Positions 8,707 to 17,316 of a stretch of 64,000 nucleotides of DNA are shown here, one piece after another; positions within the stretch are counted from its first letter, which is position 1; every line of letters begins with the position of its first letter. Source of the DNA: Fen-671 sp963794745 (GTDB lineage Bacteria; Actinomycetota; Acidimicrobiia; Acidimicrobiales; Palsa-688). The stretch lies in contig CAWCEZ010000010.1 in the NCBI GenBank assembly GCA_963794745.1, positions 868,001 through 932,000 on the forward strand, written 5' to 3'. The notes under the pieces were generated by a model. It ran no database searches. It worked only from the letters and a program-made list of their open reading frames with translations, and was not told the origin of the DNA. A program made the position numbers and the translations under genes.

Positions 8707-10344
8707 TCAGCGTGCCACCACGCAGCGCGACCCTCCAGCGTTCTTCGCCTGGTACATCGCGACGTCAGCCCTGCGTAGGAGGTCGTCGGGACGACCCGGG
8801 TGGCCCACTGCAAGCCCGACGCTCACCCGCACTGCTAACCCGGGCTGCACGTGCGCCCACGACCGCTCTGCCACGCCTCGGACGATCCCTGTGGCTCGCA
8901 GTTCCGCCGCGCCCACGTCGAGGTCGTCAAGTAGCAGGGCGAACTCATCGCCTCCGAGCCGTGCGGCGAGGTCGGCCGTCCGCACACTTGCTGAAAGCAG
9001 GGACGCCACCTCGACGAGCACCATGTCGCCCACCGGGTGGCCCCAGTTGTCGTTGACGTCTTTGAATCGGTCCACGTCGCACAGGATCAGGGTTACCCGT
9101 TCCACCCCCCTGGACGCCATGACGGCCATGAACCTGTAGAACTCCCTGCGGTTTGCCAACCCGGTCAGGTCGTCAAGGAAGGCGTGCCGCCGGAACAGGG
9201 CGTGCTCCCCGCGTAGGCGTTCTCCCTGGACGAGCGACCTCATGGATGCTAAAGCCGTAAGGCGGCTCTGCCACCTGAGGCAAGCTTGGCGCCTGCCATA
9301 GCGCAGCGCGGGGCTCAGCTCACCGATGACCGGCTCGTTCTGCTCGGCCAGGAGGGAGAGCGCGAGGTCGTACTCGGTCGGCCGCGTAGCCGGGTCGAGC
9401 TCGGCGAGTGCCCGTTCGGCCCACTCCGACGAAGTACGTCGGCGGCCGTTGCTGGCATGAGACAGTGCTGCAGCGAGCTTCAGGTGAGCGGCGAACTCGT
9501 AATACGGCTCAGGACCGTCCGCGTCCATCCCTTCCGCGACTGCGGACACATCTTCGCCGATGAGCCCGGCGAACATGAGCTCGAGGATGGACAGCCCGGT
9601 GCGCCAGGTCCGGGGCATGTCGATCTGCTGTGCCGCCTGGATTGCTTGGCGGCCCAGTTCGCAATGCAGTTCGAGGTCCTCCGGTTCGCCGATCTCACGA
9701 AGTGCGCAGGCCCATTTCATTTGCAGCTCCGCCCGGTTGAACAACACGACCGCTCGTAGGAACTTCTCTTCCCCGGGCAGAAGGACGCTTTCAGCGCGTT
9801 CGTATTGTTCGTCCTCCAGTTCCCAGAGCCTCCGGTACCCGTAGGACACCGCAGCTGCAATGTGAGCGCTGGCTCGTTCATAGGAGTCACATTGGTCGAG
9901 GCCCTCCGCGAGCTCGAGGATGACCGTGGCGCGCCCCAGATCGGCATCAGCAGCCACAGCTGCCTCTGGGTCGCCGCCGCCGATCTCGTCCCAGGACCCC
10001 AGGGCCAGGGCGAGGGCCTCCATGACTGGCTCGCCGTCCAGCTCTGCCTGCTGTCGGAGGCAGTCCACCGTTCTCCGGAATTTCCCGTTGTTCGCAACGA
10101 GCGTGGCCACGGCATCCGCGTAGAGGGCCGCTCTCAGCACCTCGGGCCAACCCGAAGCCCGGGCGCGCGCGATCAAGGCGGTCACCTCGTCGGCAGCTCC
10201 AGGTACGCGGTCCTGCACCTCCTTGACCAGCCAGTGGGCGCGGTCTCTGGCGCAGGATCGGTCTTCGTCTATTCGGTCGTCCCTGGGACCTTCACGCTTG
10301 TGGTCCGCCGTGGACGTTCCACGGGCTCCTTCAATTGCCTCCAT
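8707..10344 (-). CDS. Diguanylate cyclase with N-terminal helical (TPR-like) sensor region
   Basis: A 545-aa cytoplasmic protein. The C-terminal 165 residues are a GGDEF domain starting at HAFLDDLTGLANRREF, with the catalytic GGDEF intact. An RxxD product-inhibition site (RTAD) lies five residues before it, and DVDRFKDVNDNWGHPVGD and RADVAMYQAKNAGG complete the fold. The domain makes c-di-GMP from GTP and is probably feedback-inhibited. The first 370 residues have no membrane segment and read as helical, TPR-like repeats (for example ALALGSWDEIGGGDPEAAV, FNRAELQMKWACALREIG), so the input signal is probably intracellular. No EAL domain or other c-di-GMP gene is seen nearby. Confidence 0.9.
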   Translation of the reverse strand: MEAIEGARGTSTADHKREGPRDDRIDEDRSCARDRAHWLVKEVQDRVPGAADEVTALIARARASGWPEVLRAALYADAVATLVANNGKFRRTVDCLRQQAELDGEPVMEALALALGSWDEIGGGDPEAAVAADADLGRATVILELAEGLDQCDSYERASAHIAAAVSYGYRRLWELEDEQYERAESVLLPGEEKFLRAVVLFNRAELQMKWACALREIGEPEDLELHCELGRQAIQAAQQIDMPRTWRTGLSILELMFAGLIGEDVSAVAEGMDADGPEPYYEFAAHLKLAAALSHASNGRRRTSSEWAERALAELDPATRPTEYDLALSLLAEQNEPVIGELSPALRYGRRQACLRWQSRLTALASMRSLVQGERLRGEHALFRRHAFLDDLTGLANRREFYRFMAVMASRGVERVTLILCDVDRFKDVNDNWGHPVGDMVLVEVASLLSASVRTADLAARLGGDEFALLLDDLDVGAAELRATGIVRGVAERSWAHVQPGLAVRVSVGLAVGHPGRPDDLLRRADVAMYQAKNAGGSRCVVAR

Positions 10345-10460
10345 TGACTACTCGCGTCGGCACTCGAGGGAACTGACCTGAGCACGGCGCACCTAATCAC
10401 CAGGCAAATCACCCGTCCTAATGATCCTCGGTGGCGCTCGCCGACCGCCGCCATCTACGC

Positions 10461-10640
10461 CGGGATTGCCCCGTCTGGAAGGCATTCGCGTGGCGAACCG
10501 AGAGACGCCCTCGCCGGCGCACGCGGGAGCTGGCCGTGGAGAGCTTGGTAGTCGACCTCGGGTGTGGGCCCGGGTGGTGCCTTTTGCCAGCTCGGCGACC
10601 CTCTTTTTGTGATCGTCGACGTGAGCCGCTCTAGGGCCGC
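10461..10640 (+). pseudogene. Possible remnant of a SAM-dependent methyltransferase
   Basis: The 348-bp gap 10345-10692 has no convincing intact gene. Within it one plus-strand frame reads VVDLGCGPGW (10548-10577), the motif I loop of class I methyltransferases. The next expected strand, LGDPLFVIVDVSRS, appears in another frame at 10591-10632. The piece is far too short for an enzyme and has no good start. It looks like a decayed fragment, but chance in GC-rich DNA is possible. Nothing else was seen in this gap. Confidence 0.25.
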
Positions 10641-10692
10641 CCCGCCAACCGGGTGGGCTCGCCGGTCCTGTCACGGCGGTCTTGGTAGCGCT

Positions 10693-11475
10693 TCATTTGG
10701 GGCCGAGCAGCCGTCGCAAGCGTGAGGAGGTCGGGGGCCCCAAGTCATAGAGCACACTCCGGCATTGGTCGTCGCCGAGGGACGCGCCCTTTTCTAGCCA
10801 GAAGCGAGCCTCTGCAGGGTCGCGTTTCGCAAGCCGCTGCCCAAGTTTCCTCATCGACGGCACGAAACCAGCCTCGGCTGCCTTGCGCCAAAGGCCGATA
10901 CACCGTTCGCGCTGTTCGGGGTAGAGCGCGCAGGCGTAATTGTGCATCGCCTGGGGCCTCTCTTTGCTTACAGCTAACTCGAACCATCGCGTCGCCGCCG
11001 ACCGGTCCTGTTCCCAGAGCTTGCCAGCCAGAGCTGTCATCGCGTGGGCGTTGCCAAGCTCTGCCGCCTTCTCGTACAATGTCATCGCTTCCGCGGCATT
11101 GTCCTCATCTGCAAGGAACCCCAGTGCGAGCATTGCTTTGGCGTTGCCAAGCTCTGCGGCTCGCGAGAACCACTCCGTGGCTTCCTCTATCTCGCCACTG
11201 TCCTTCAACATGATGGCCAGGTCAACCATCGCCCTGGGCTCGCCCAGCCGAGCCGCAAACTTGAAAAGGGCTTTGGCCTCGTCAGGCGACGAACTCTTGA
11301 AGGTGGCCGCCAGGGTACAGAGTGCACCTACGTCGCCTGCGTTCGCATGACCAACACATTCCTGCAGTTGCTGTTTGGCCTCGACAGAAAGCGAGGAGCC
11401 GACTTGGATGATTACCTTGCTCACCAAAGGGCGGCGCGCCTCGTCCGATTGCCCATCTGCTACTTGCGCAACCAC
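10693..11475 (-). CDS. Sel1-like/TPR repeat protein
   Basis: A 260-aa protein built of about five Sel1-type helical repeats. Each carries the A..LG...AM..L pattern: ARLGEPRAMVDLAIMLKD, AAELGNAKAMLALGFLAD, AAELGNAHAMTALAGKLW, and a variant VSKERPQAMHNYACALYP, with WLEKGASLGDDQCRSVLYD closing the array. Sel1 arrays are protein-binding scaffolds. No signal peptide or membrane helix is apparent, so it is probably cytoplasmic. The GTG start is the longest option; a GTG further in (VSKVIIQV) is also possible. The partner is unknown. It may act with the adjacent diguanylate cyclase, which also has a TPR-like input region, but this is only proximity. Confidence 0.75.
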   Translation of the reverse strand: MVAQVADGQSDEARRPLVSKVIIQVGSSLSVEAKQQLQECVGHANAGDVGALCTLAATFKSSSPDEAKALFKFAARLGEPRAMVDLAIMLKDSGEIEEATEWFSRAAELGNAKAMLALGFLADEDNAAEAMTLYEKAAELGNAHAMTALAGKLWEQDRSAATRWFELAVSKERPQAMHNYACALYPEQRERCIGLWRKAAEAGFVPSMRKLGQRLAKRDPAEARFWLEKGASLGDDQCRSVLYDLGPPTSSRLRRLLGPK

Positions 11476-11612
11476 AACACCGAGCGTAACCCGCGGTTAG
11501 GGCGTTTGCCGCAAATGCCTGGTACCCAGAACGAGCGCTTGGGCCCACAGACCTACGTGCAGTCTGCGGCGCTGGATTGGAGAGAGCGAACCCGCCCGGG
11601 CTCATGGTGAGT

Positions 11613-11650
11613 AGCGTTGGGGCCGGCAACGGGCGATCGTCCCCAACGCT
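11613..11650 (-). terminator. Hairpin directly after the SCO1-like gene
   Basis: AGCGTTGGGG (11613-11622) and CCCCAACGCT (11641-11650) are perfect 10-bp inverted arms around an 18-nt loop. The right arm touches the stop codon of the minus-strand SCO1-like gene, which fits transcription termination. Confidence 0.5.
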
Positions 11651-12429
11651 CACGCGAGTGGGATGGACCGCCCAACGAGCCACGAGAGCGCTCCTAGTGC
11701 CTGAGGGATGGTGTAGTCGTTGCCGGGGGAGCCGTGGTCGAGGTACTGAAGACCTTGGCTGTCGAGCAAGGAACGAAGGCCGGCCGCCAATTTCCCATGT
11801 AGGTCGGGGATGTCCAGGGTGATGAACCGTTCTCGTCCTGTAGGGCTTATGAGGATGAAACCATCGTCGTGGTCGACGTCGTAGGTGAGGGGCTTGCCGG
11901 TCCACCAGTCGATCTGAGCCGGTTTGCCTTCGGGCACCTCTTGGTACCAAACCCCGAGCGGTTCCCAAAAGGCCTTTACGTTGGCGGCCGTCCCGGTGAG
12001 CAGCGTCCAGTCGATGCCGAAACGGTGCTCGTAGGCCGATAGCCGGGCCGGTGTGTCCCGTCCGTGGTCGACCGTCACTTCGACGAAGGCGACTTTTTTC
12101 CCGGCACCTGCCTTATCTACCGAGGCTTGGAGCTCCTGGAATACCCCGGTCGTCAACGGCCACTCTTCCTGGCAGAGCGTGAGGAACGGAGCGAGCATTA
12201 CATACTTGCCCCTAAACGAAGCAAGGGACATGCGCTGGCCGTCCTCGTTAACTAGCGGCGTTGTCGGCACTTCGTGTGGTTTGGGGAGGACCGTCCCGAA
12301 GTTGGCGGACGGTGCCGTCGGCCCCCCTGCGCAAGCGCCCAGGCCAAGAATTAGTGCGGGCACGAGCAACGTCGCCGCCACTGTCCTGCGTAGGCTCGCC
12401 CGCTTCGGCGATTGACGGCTTGGCATCAT
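11650..12429 (-). CDS. SCO1/SenC-like lipoprotein with altered copper site
   Basis: A 259-aa lipoprotein with n-region SPKRASLRR, a hydrophobic stretch and a lipobox LGAC (Cys33). The thioredoxin-like SCO fold follows: FRGKYVMLAPFLTLCQEEWPLTT, then VAFVEVTVDHGRDTPARLSAY, and the late YDVDHDDGFILISPTGR with the conserved His. SCO1/SenC proteins hold Cu with a CxxxC pair plus this His and help build cytochrome oxidase. Here the pair is Cys86 and Trp90, so one copper ligand is missing. The protein may have a thiol role or another partner. No oxidase genes lie in the window. Confidence 0.78.
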   Translation of the reverse strand: MMPSRQSPKRASLRRTVAATLLVPALILGLGACAGGPTAPSANFGTVLPKPHEVPTTPLVNEDGQRMSLASFRGKYVMLAPFLTLCQEEWPLTTGVFQELQASVDKAGAGKKVAFVEVTVDHGRDTPARLSAYEHRFGIDWTLLTGTAANVKAFWEPLGVWYQEVPEGKPAQIDWWTGKPLTYDVDHDDGFILISPTGRERFITLDIPDLHGKLAAGLRSLLDSQGLQYLDHGSPGNDYTIPQALGALSWLVGRSIPLA

Positions 12430-12464
12430 CTATTCATATTTTTCTTCGTACCAGCTCCCGGGGC

Positions 12465-12929
12465 TTAGGTCGAGGCCAGGCGGGTGGCGACAAAAACCGG
12501 TATCTGCCGGTCGGTTTTTGTCTGGTACTCAGCGTAAGGCGGGTAGGCGGCCACTGCTCTGTCCCACCAAAGGGCGCGCTCATCCCCAGCGACCTCGCGC
12601 ACTTCGAAGTCGAAAGCTTGAGGGCCGTCTTGGACCATGACTTCTGTCGGGTGAGCTTTTAGGTTGTAGTACCACACCGGGTGCTCGGGTGCTCCACCCT
12701 TGGACGCGACGAGCGCGTACTCGCCGTCATGCTCGACGCGCATCAGAGCGAACTTGCGGACGTTCCCGGACCGCTGCCCGAGCGTGGTCACGATGACGAC
12801 GGGCAGGCCCGTGTCGCGCAATGTGTTCGCTCGCTGGCCACCAGAGCGCTCGTATTGTTCCACCTGGTCCCTCACCCACTGCTGTGGGCTTGGCTCGTAC
12901 TTTCCTTCTATCGGCATGCCCTGGAGCAT
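12465..12929 (-). CDS. Deazaflavin (F420)-dependent nitroreductase family protein
   Basis: A 154-aa protein of the DDN/Rv3547 family with a split beta-barrel. Characteristic segments are LPVVIVTTLGQRSGNVRKF, ALVASKGGAPEHPVWYYNL and HPTEVMVQDG, with a C-terminal YQTKTDRQIPVFVATRL. Family members use coenzyme F420 to reduce quinones or nitro compounds, often at the membrane surface. The start at ATG 12929 was chosen because the family homology begins there; a second ATG at 12917 is possible, and the ORF extends upstream without homology. F420 use is a family property and is consistent with an actinomycete host. Confidence 0.85.
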   Translation of the reverse strand: MLQGMPIEGKYEPSPQQWVRDQVEQYERSGGQRANTLRDTGLPVVIVTTLGQRSGNVRKFALMRVEHDGEYALVASKGGAPEHPVWYYNLKAHPTEVMVQDGPQAFDFEVREVAGDERALWWDRAVAAYPPYAEYQTKTDRQIPVFVATRLAST

Positions 12930-12987
12930 AGAAGCACTTCGCCGGTAACCGGCGACGCAGGGCGCGAGCTGGACGGGCCCAGAGAGG

Positions 12988-15000
12988 TCACGAGTGGTCG
13001 GCACATCCTCCCCGTGGCGCGCACTGCGCGGCCACCCAGGTCGGCGCAGCGTAACCCGTATTGACGCTGAAACTGTCGAAAAATCGGTCCGCGCCCGCTG
13101 CCGCCTTGTCCGTCGAGGAGAACGCGAAGTAAAGCTCGTAATGGGCACCGGGGCCAGAGGCGACGGGGTCTGGCGGTAAGCCGGCTGGGCAGTCGAAGTC
13201 CAAGCAGAACGATGCCTCGTATATCTTCAAGGTCATGAGCTGAGTGATCTTCTTTTCGCCCTCAGTGAGGGCGAGGCGTTGAGCGAACTTATTGAGTGTC
13301 CCCTTGAACTGGTCGTCGAAGAGATTGTTGGGCCCGAACACGGCCGTCGCCAGGTAGTTACTTGCCGCGCTCAACAACGGGTTCTTTATCAGGCCCAGCA
13401 GCCATGCCTCCATCTGCTGGAAGTCGTAATTGTCAAGGCCATCGCTTACGACACCGAACTTCTTCTCGAACAGCTCGAGCAGTACGACGTCGGATGCCTG
13501 TTCAGCGAGGTGGAGGGACTTGGACGCACCTTTGAGGGCCTTTATGATCCTGAGGTCGTCGAACACCTTCAGCTTGCTCAGCTCAGAACTCAGGGCCTGG
13601 ATACCTGAGCTGATGCCTTTCGCGGACACCCATTGCACCAGGGCCCCGAACTCGGGCCTGGTCAGCACAGTGGTCTTCTCGAAGATGACATGAGGGTCGA
13701 CTGTGACCGTTACGTTGAGCGGCGATCCTGTTCTTTGGACTACGCAGGCGCTGCTGTGGCAGTCGTGCGCCACGGCCTGGAACTGGATAAAGGCCTCCGG
13801 TGGTGAGGCGTCGGAGCTTTGCCAGGACGCCGGCCCCCAGTACCGCAGAGGCACGGTACCTCCTTCACCGGTCACGGTGGTGACCTCGGTGCCACATTTG
13901 ACCCCGCCTCCCGGCGAAAGAATGCTCGGAGCGGCGACCGCGCAAAGAGCCCCCATTCCTGCTTTGGAATTGACTATCTCGTCTTGTGACGACAGCCCCA
14001 CGAGCTTGGCGGTGACGGTGGCTCCCTCCAGGGGATTTGCGATGTCGACGGGCTGGCCCTGTTCGTTCAGCTGCTGGCCGAGACCGACCGTAGCTTGCAG
14101 ATCGGTACAACCAGACACGCACTGCCCCGTGAAAGGTGAGCCGGTAAGGTCCCCCACCGAATCTGACGTGAACGCGACGGGGTGCGTTGCCCCCGGCAGG
14201 TACGAGACGCCCGATTTCATTTCGAAAGGGGACTGGGCGCCAGTGCTGGGCTGGGTCACCTTGATGAAAAGGGGGCATGGCGGGCCTGAGAACAATGAGA
14301 AGCCGGCGGAGCTGGCCGCGGCCCGGCGCCCTTGTAGCGCGGCGGCTCGCGTGGCTTGCGAGGGCGCGCTCGAGGACGTCGCCCCTGCACATGTCAACCC
14401 GGCGCCGCCGAGGGTCAGCGAGGCTGTGCCTGACCAGTTGCACCCGTCCGCTAGGGCAGTCACGGATGCCGGGCCGGAGAAACTGGTCCCGTACCCCGAA
14501 AGCGTTGTCTGGTCGGTGATTTGCCCGTTGGAGAACTGCAAGTTGAGCTGAAGCGCCCCGGGGTCGACCTCCAAGACGGGCCCCGCCATGACAACCTGCC
14601 CACCCGGGCCCCAGGTAAGGCCGAATTGGGCGGCTCCCCCTTGCCCGGACGTCAGCGTCGCGGTCGCCGTTTCGTCTTGTGGGGGCTGCAGGCTCCCGCA
14701 GACGCTGGGCCCGCTGGCCGTCCATCCGTTAGGAGCCAGGTCCGCCCCGGGTTGGTCAAGCTTCAGCCAGTCGTACTGCATTGTCTCTGCTTCGCTCGGA
14801 CCGTTCCCGGTCCCGCTTGCGGGCGCAGTGGTCGCTGGCGCAGTGGTCGTCGGCGCAGTCGTCGTGCCCGATGCCATTGCCGGGAGCGCGACGAGGGCGC
14901 TGGCGATCACAGAGACGGATGCGGCTGCTGCACATGCCTTCCTGAGCACCCGCCGGCCTCGACCGCCTCGAAGGCGAGCCAATGTCAAAGCGTGCATCAT
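12988..15000 (-). CDS. Large secreted protein, function unknown
   Basis: A 670-aa exported protein. It starts with an Arg-rich n-region (RGGRGRRVLRKA), a hydrophobic core and AMASGTTTAP, followed by a short Thr/Pro/Ala linker, so the signal peptide is probably cleaved near residue 44. The mature part is Gly/Ser/Thr-rich with scattered cysteines. It includes an Ig-like-looking middle (GSPLNVTVTVDPHVIFEKT) and a helical region around VLLELFEKKFGVVSDGLDNYD. No C-terminal anchor is seen, so it is probably released or cell-wall associated. I do not recognise the family. GGGAGGG precedes tandem ATG codons, so the real start may be 14997. A pair of 11-nt spaced direct repeats lies about 80 bp upstream. 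Confidence 0.7.
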   Translation of the reverse strand: MMHALTLARLRGGRGRRVLRKACAAAASVSVIASALVALPAMASGTTTAPTTTAPATTAPASGTGNGPSEAETMQYDWLKLDQPGADLAPNGWTASGPSVCGSLQPPQDETATATLTSGQGGAAQFGLTWGPGGQVVMAGPVLEVDPGALQLNLQFSNGQITDQTTLSGYGTSFSGPASVTALADGCNWSGTASLTLGGAGLTCAGATSSSAPSQATRAAALQGRRAAASSAGFSLFSGPPCPLFIKVTQPSTGAQSPFEMKSGVSYLPGATHPVAFTSDSVGDLTGSPFTGQCVSGCTDLQATVGLGQQLNEQGQPVDIANPLEGATVTAKLVGLSSQDEIVNSKAGMGALCAVAAPSILSPGGGVKCGTEVTTVTGEGGTVPLRYWGPASWQSSDASPPEAFIQFQAVAHDCHSSACVVQRTGSPLNVTVTVDPHVIFEKTTVLTRPEFGALVQWVSAKGISSGIQALSSELSKLKVFDDLRIIKALKGASKSLHLAEQASDVVLLELFEKKFGVVSDGLDNYDFQQMEAWLLGLIKNPLLSAASNYLATAVFGPNNLFDDQFKGTLNKFAQRLALTEGEKKITQLMTLKIYEASFCLDFDCPAGLPPDPVASGPGAHYELYFAFSSTDKAAAGADRFFDSFSVNTGYAAPTWVAAQCAPRGGCADHS

Positions 15001-15075
15001 CCCTCCCGTTGAAAAATGTCGCCTGGACCGGGCGGCCAGGAGCTCGTGAGATACGACAAACGTGGGGGAACGGCG

Positions 15076-15093
15076 TCACACCGGCGTCACAGG
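15076..15093. promoter_or_regulatory. Direct repeat TCACACC-N4-TCACAGG (possible OmpR-family operator)
   Basis: Two 7-mers on the plus strand, spaced by four bases, give an 11-nt period, set in the larger repeat CGGCGTCACA (15071-15080 and 15082-15091). The spacing matches head-to-tail OmpR/PhoP-type sites. It lies about 80 bp upstream of the secreted protein gene on the minus strand. Confidence 0.35.
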
Positions 15094-15146
15094 TGCTGGC
15101 GCGCCACAAGCTCTGGCGGCGGCGTAGCCGGCCGTCTATCGAGCGG

Positions 15147-17228
15147 TCAATGACCCGGGACGGGCACCCCGCTGATGAGCACTTGGCGCAGAGCGAGGTT
15201 GTCGTCCAGGACCACCACATTGGCACGTGCCCCTGGACGGAGATGGCCGATGTCGTGCCTGCCGAGCACGCGGGCGGGGAGCTCGGTCACGGCGCCCAGC
15301 GCGGTCGGCAGCCCCAGGGACAGCGAAGCCAGTCGCTGAACGGCTTCGAGGAGCGTCGATGCACCCCCGGCGATCGTCCCGTCGGCCCGGCGCGCCACGC
15401 CCTGGACCAAGGTGATGGGCACATCGCCCAGCATGAGCCCACGCTGGCCCCCACCGCTCAAGCTCGTGGCGTCGCTGACCAGGGAGCATCGGCCCTGCGC
15501 CGCCATGAAAGCGAGCCGGACCAGTTCGTCGGAGACATGGCCCCCGTCGGAGATCAATTGCACCCGGACGCGGGCGTCGGTGAGGGCCAGGCCCGCAAGG
15601 CCCGGTGCACGCGCCGAGATCGGGGCCATCCCGTTGTACAGGTGGGTCACCACTGACGCTCCCGCGTCGACTGCAGCGCCAGCTTGAGCGGCGGTGGCTG
15701 CGCTGTGGCCAAGGGATACCACGATGCCGAGGCCAGCCAACCAACTCGTGAGCTCGATCGCTCCCGGCAGCTCCGGCGCCAGGGTCACCATCGTGACATG
15801 GCCGGCAGCGAGGAGCCGCCCGGCGAGCTCAAGGTCTGGTGGCCTGAGCCGCTCGACAGGGTGCGTCCCGGCCCGGCTCGGCGCCAGGAACGGGCCTTCC
15901 AGGTGAGCGCCGAGTATGGCGGCCCCCAAGCCAGGCGAGGTGAGCGCACGACGCTCGACATCAGTGGCTCGGGCAACCGCGGCCGCTGTGAGATCCGGGT
16001 CACCGCTGATCAGCGTGGGTTGGTAAGCAAGCACACCGTCGCGAGCCAGGGCCGCGGCCATGGACTCCAGGTCCTCGACGGAGGCACTGGCTACATCGAC
16101 CCCGGCATACCCATTGACCTGGAGGTCGACGAAGCCGGGTGCGGCGATGCCCGAGCCGCTGCCTGCGAGCCCGACCGCCACGACTAGGCCATCCTCAATG
16201 GCCACGTCGCCCGCGACCATGGAACCATTGACCAGCGCGGCGCCCACGCCGAGGCGCCTTGCGGAGCCGAGCGGCCGCGAGCGGCCCGTCCTCGGGACTG
16301 CGCCCGTACCGGCGCGGCCGCCTGTGCCATCAGAGAGCTCGCCGACGGAAAGGGTAAGAGCCACGCGGAGGCGTCCCCCCGCTTCCTCCAAGGTCGACGC
16401 GGCTGCGCCGACATCCATACCGCTGGCCGCTACCAAGCTGGCGAGCTTCGTGTTCCAACCAGTGGCCTCGAGAGCTTCGACGGCCCGGTCTGAACTTACC
16501 CCGGTGACGGCTTGCACGATCCGGACCGCACGGTCACGCAACTTGGTGTTTGTGGCCCGCACGTCCACCATGAGGTTGCCGTAGGTCTTCCCGAGGAGCA
16601 CCATGACCGAGGTCGAGATGGTGTTCAACGTGATCTTCTGGGCTGTGCCAGCATTAAGCCGGCTCGAGCCGGCGACGATTTCTCCACCGACGACCACCTC
16701 GATGACGATTTCAGCGACGGTAGCCAAGGGCGTCCCCCGGTTGCAGGCCAGCCCGATCGTTGCTGCACCACAAGCCCGCGCCCGTTCGAGCGCACCTAGG
16801 ACGTAGGGGGTGCGGCCGCTGGCCGAAACGCCTAGGACGACGTCGTGTTCGCCCAGCTCGAGTTGGCCAATTGCTGCGGCACCGGCAGCACGGTCGTCTT
16901 CAGCGCCTTCCACCGCGTGGCGCAAGGCCGTATCGCCTCCCGCTATCAGAGCCTGCGCCATACCCTCGGGCACGCTGAAGGTCGGGCCGAGTTCGGCGGC
17001 ATCCAGGACGGCGAGACGGCCGGCCGTGCCGGCGCCCACGTAGACGAGTTGCCCCCCGGCTTTCAGCTGCTGGCACACGAGAGCGACGGCTGAGGTGATC
17101 GCAGGCGCGGCCGCGACGACTGCTTCGCTTGCTCGGCGCGAGTCGGCGGCCATTAGCGCGACCAGCTCGGATGCGTCGAGTAGGTCGAGGTTGTCGAGCT
17201 CGGGTCGCACCTCTTCGGTGGTCAGCAA
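15147..17228 (-). CDS. murQ-nagA: Bifunctional MurNAc-6-phosphate etherase / GlcNAc-6-phosphate deacetylase (MurQ-NagA fusion)
   Basis: A 693-aa fusion. Residues 1-295 are MurQ: SIS-fold loop VYVGAGTAGRLAVLDAAEL (Glu79), AVEGAEDD (107-112), VSASGRTPYVLGAL, GSSRLNAGTAQK and YGNLMVDVRATN. Residues about 325-693 are NagA: APGFVDLQVNGYAG, HLEGPF (442-447), GHSAAT (507), THLYN (528), SDGGH (560) and the catalytic Asp in SDAT (585-588). MurQ turns MurNAc-6P into GlcNAc-6P plus D-lactate. NagA then deacetylates GlcNAc-6P, so the fusion joins consecutive steps of cell-wall sugar recycling. The start is a TTG; MurQ homology begins right after it. It follows the serine hydrolase gene by 88 bp. Confidence 0.93.
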   Translation of the reverse strand: MLTTEEVRPELDNLDLLDASELVALMAADSRRASEAVVAAAPAITSAVALVCQQLKAGGQLVYVGAGTAGRLAVLDAAELGPTFSVPEGMAQALIAGGDTALRHAVEGAEDDRAAGAAAIGQLELGEHDVVLGVSASGRTPYVLGALERARACGAATIGLACNRGTPLATVAEIVIEVVVGGEIVAGSSRLNAGTAQKITLNTISTSVMVLLGKTYGNLMVDVRATNTKLRDRAVRIVQAVTGVSSDRAVEALEATGWNTKLASLVAASGMDVGAAASTLEEAGGRLRVALTLSVGELSDGTGGRAGTGAVPRTGRSRPLGSARRLGVGAALVNGSMVAGDVAIEDGLVVAVGLAGSGSGIAAPGFVDLQVNGYAGVDVASASVEDLESMAAALARDGVLAYQPTLISGDPDLTAAAVARATDVERRALTSPGLGAAILGAHLEGPFLAPSRAGTHPVERLRPPDLELAGRLLAAGHVTMVTLAPELPGAIELTSWLAGLGIVVSLGHSAATAAQAGAAVDAGASVVTHLYNGMAPISARAPGLAGLALTDARVRVQLISDGGHVSDELVRLAFMAAQGRCSLVSDATSLSGGGQRGLMLGDVPITLVQGVARRADGTIAGGASTLLEAVQRLASLSLGLPTALGAVTELPARVLGRHDIGHLRPGARANVVVLDDNLALRQVLISGVPVPGH

Positions 17229-17316
17229 GCTCAGGTTGGCCAGCCCGCCGTCCTCATCTAGCCCGGCCCCGTAGCCGGGCCTGTCCCGTCCACGAGCGGC
17301 TCGGCGTCGGGCTGTG

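Noticed and set aside
13703..14551. Plus-strand ORF of 282 aa
   Set aside because: Antisense to the large secreted protein, whose signal peptide and codon pattern mark the real frame.
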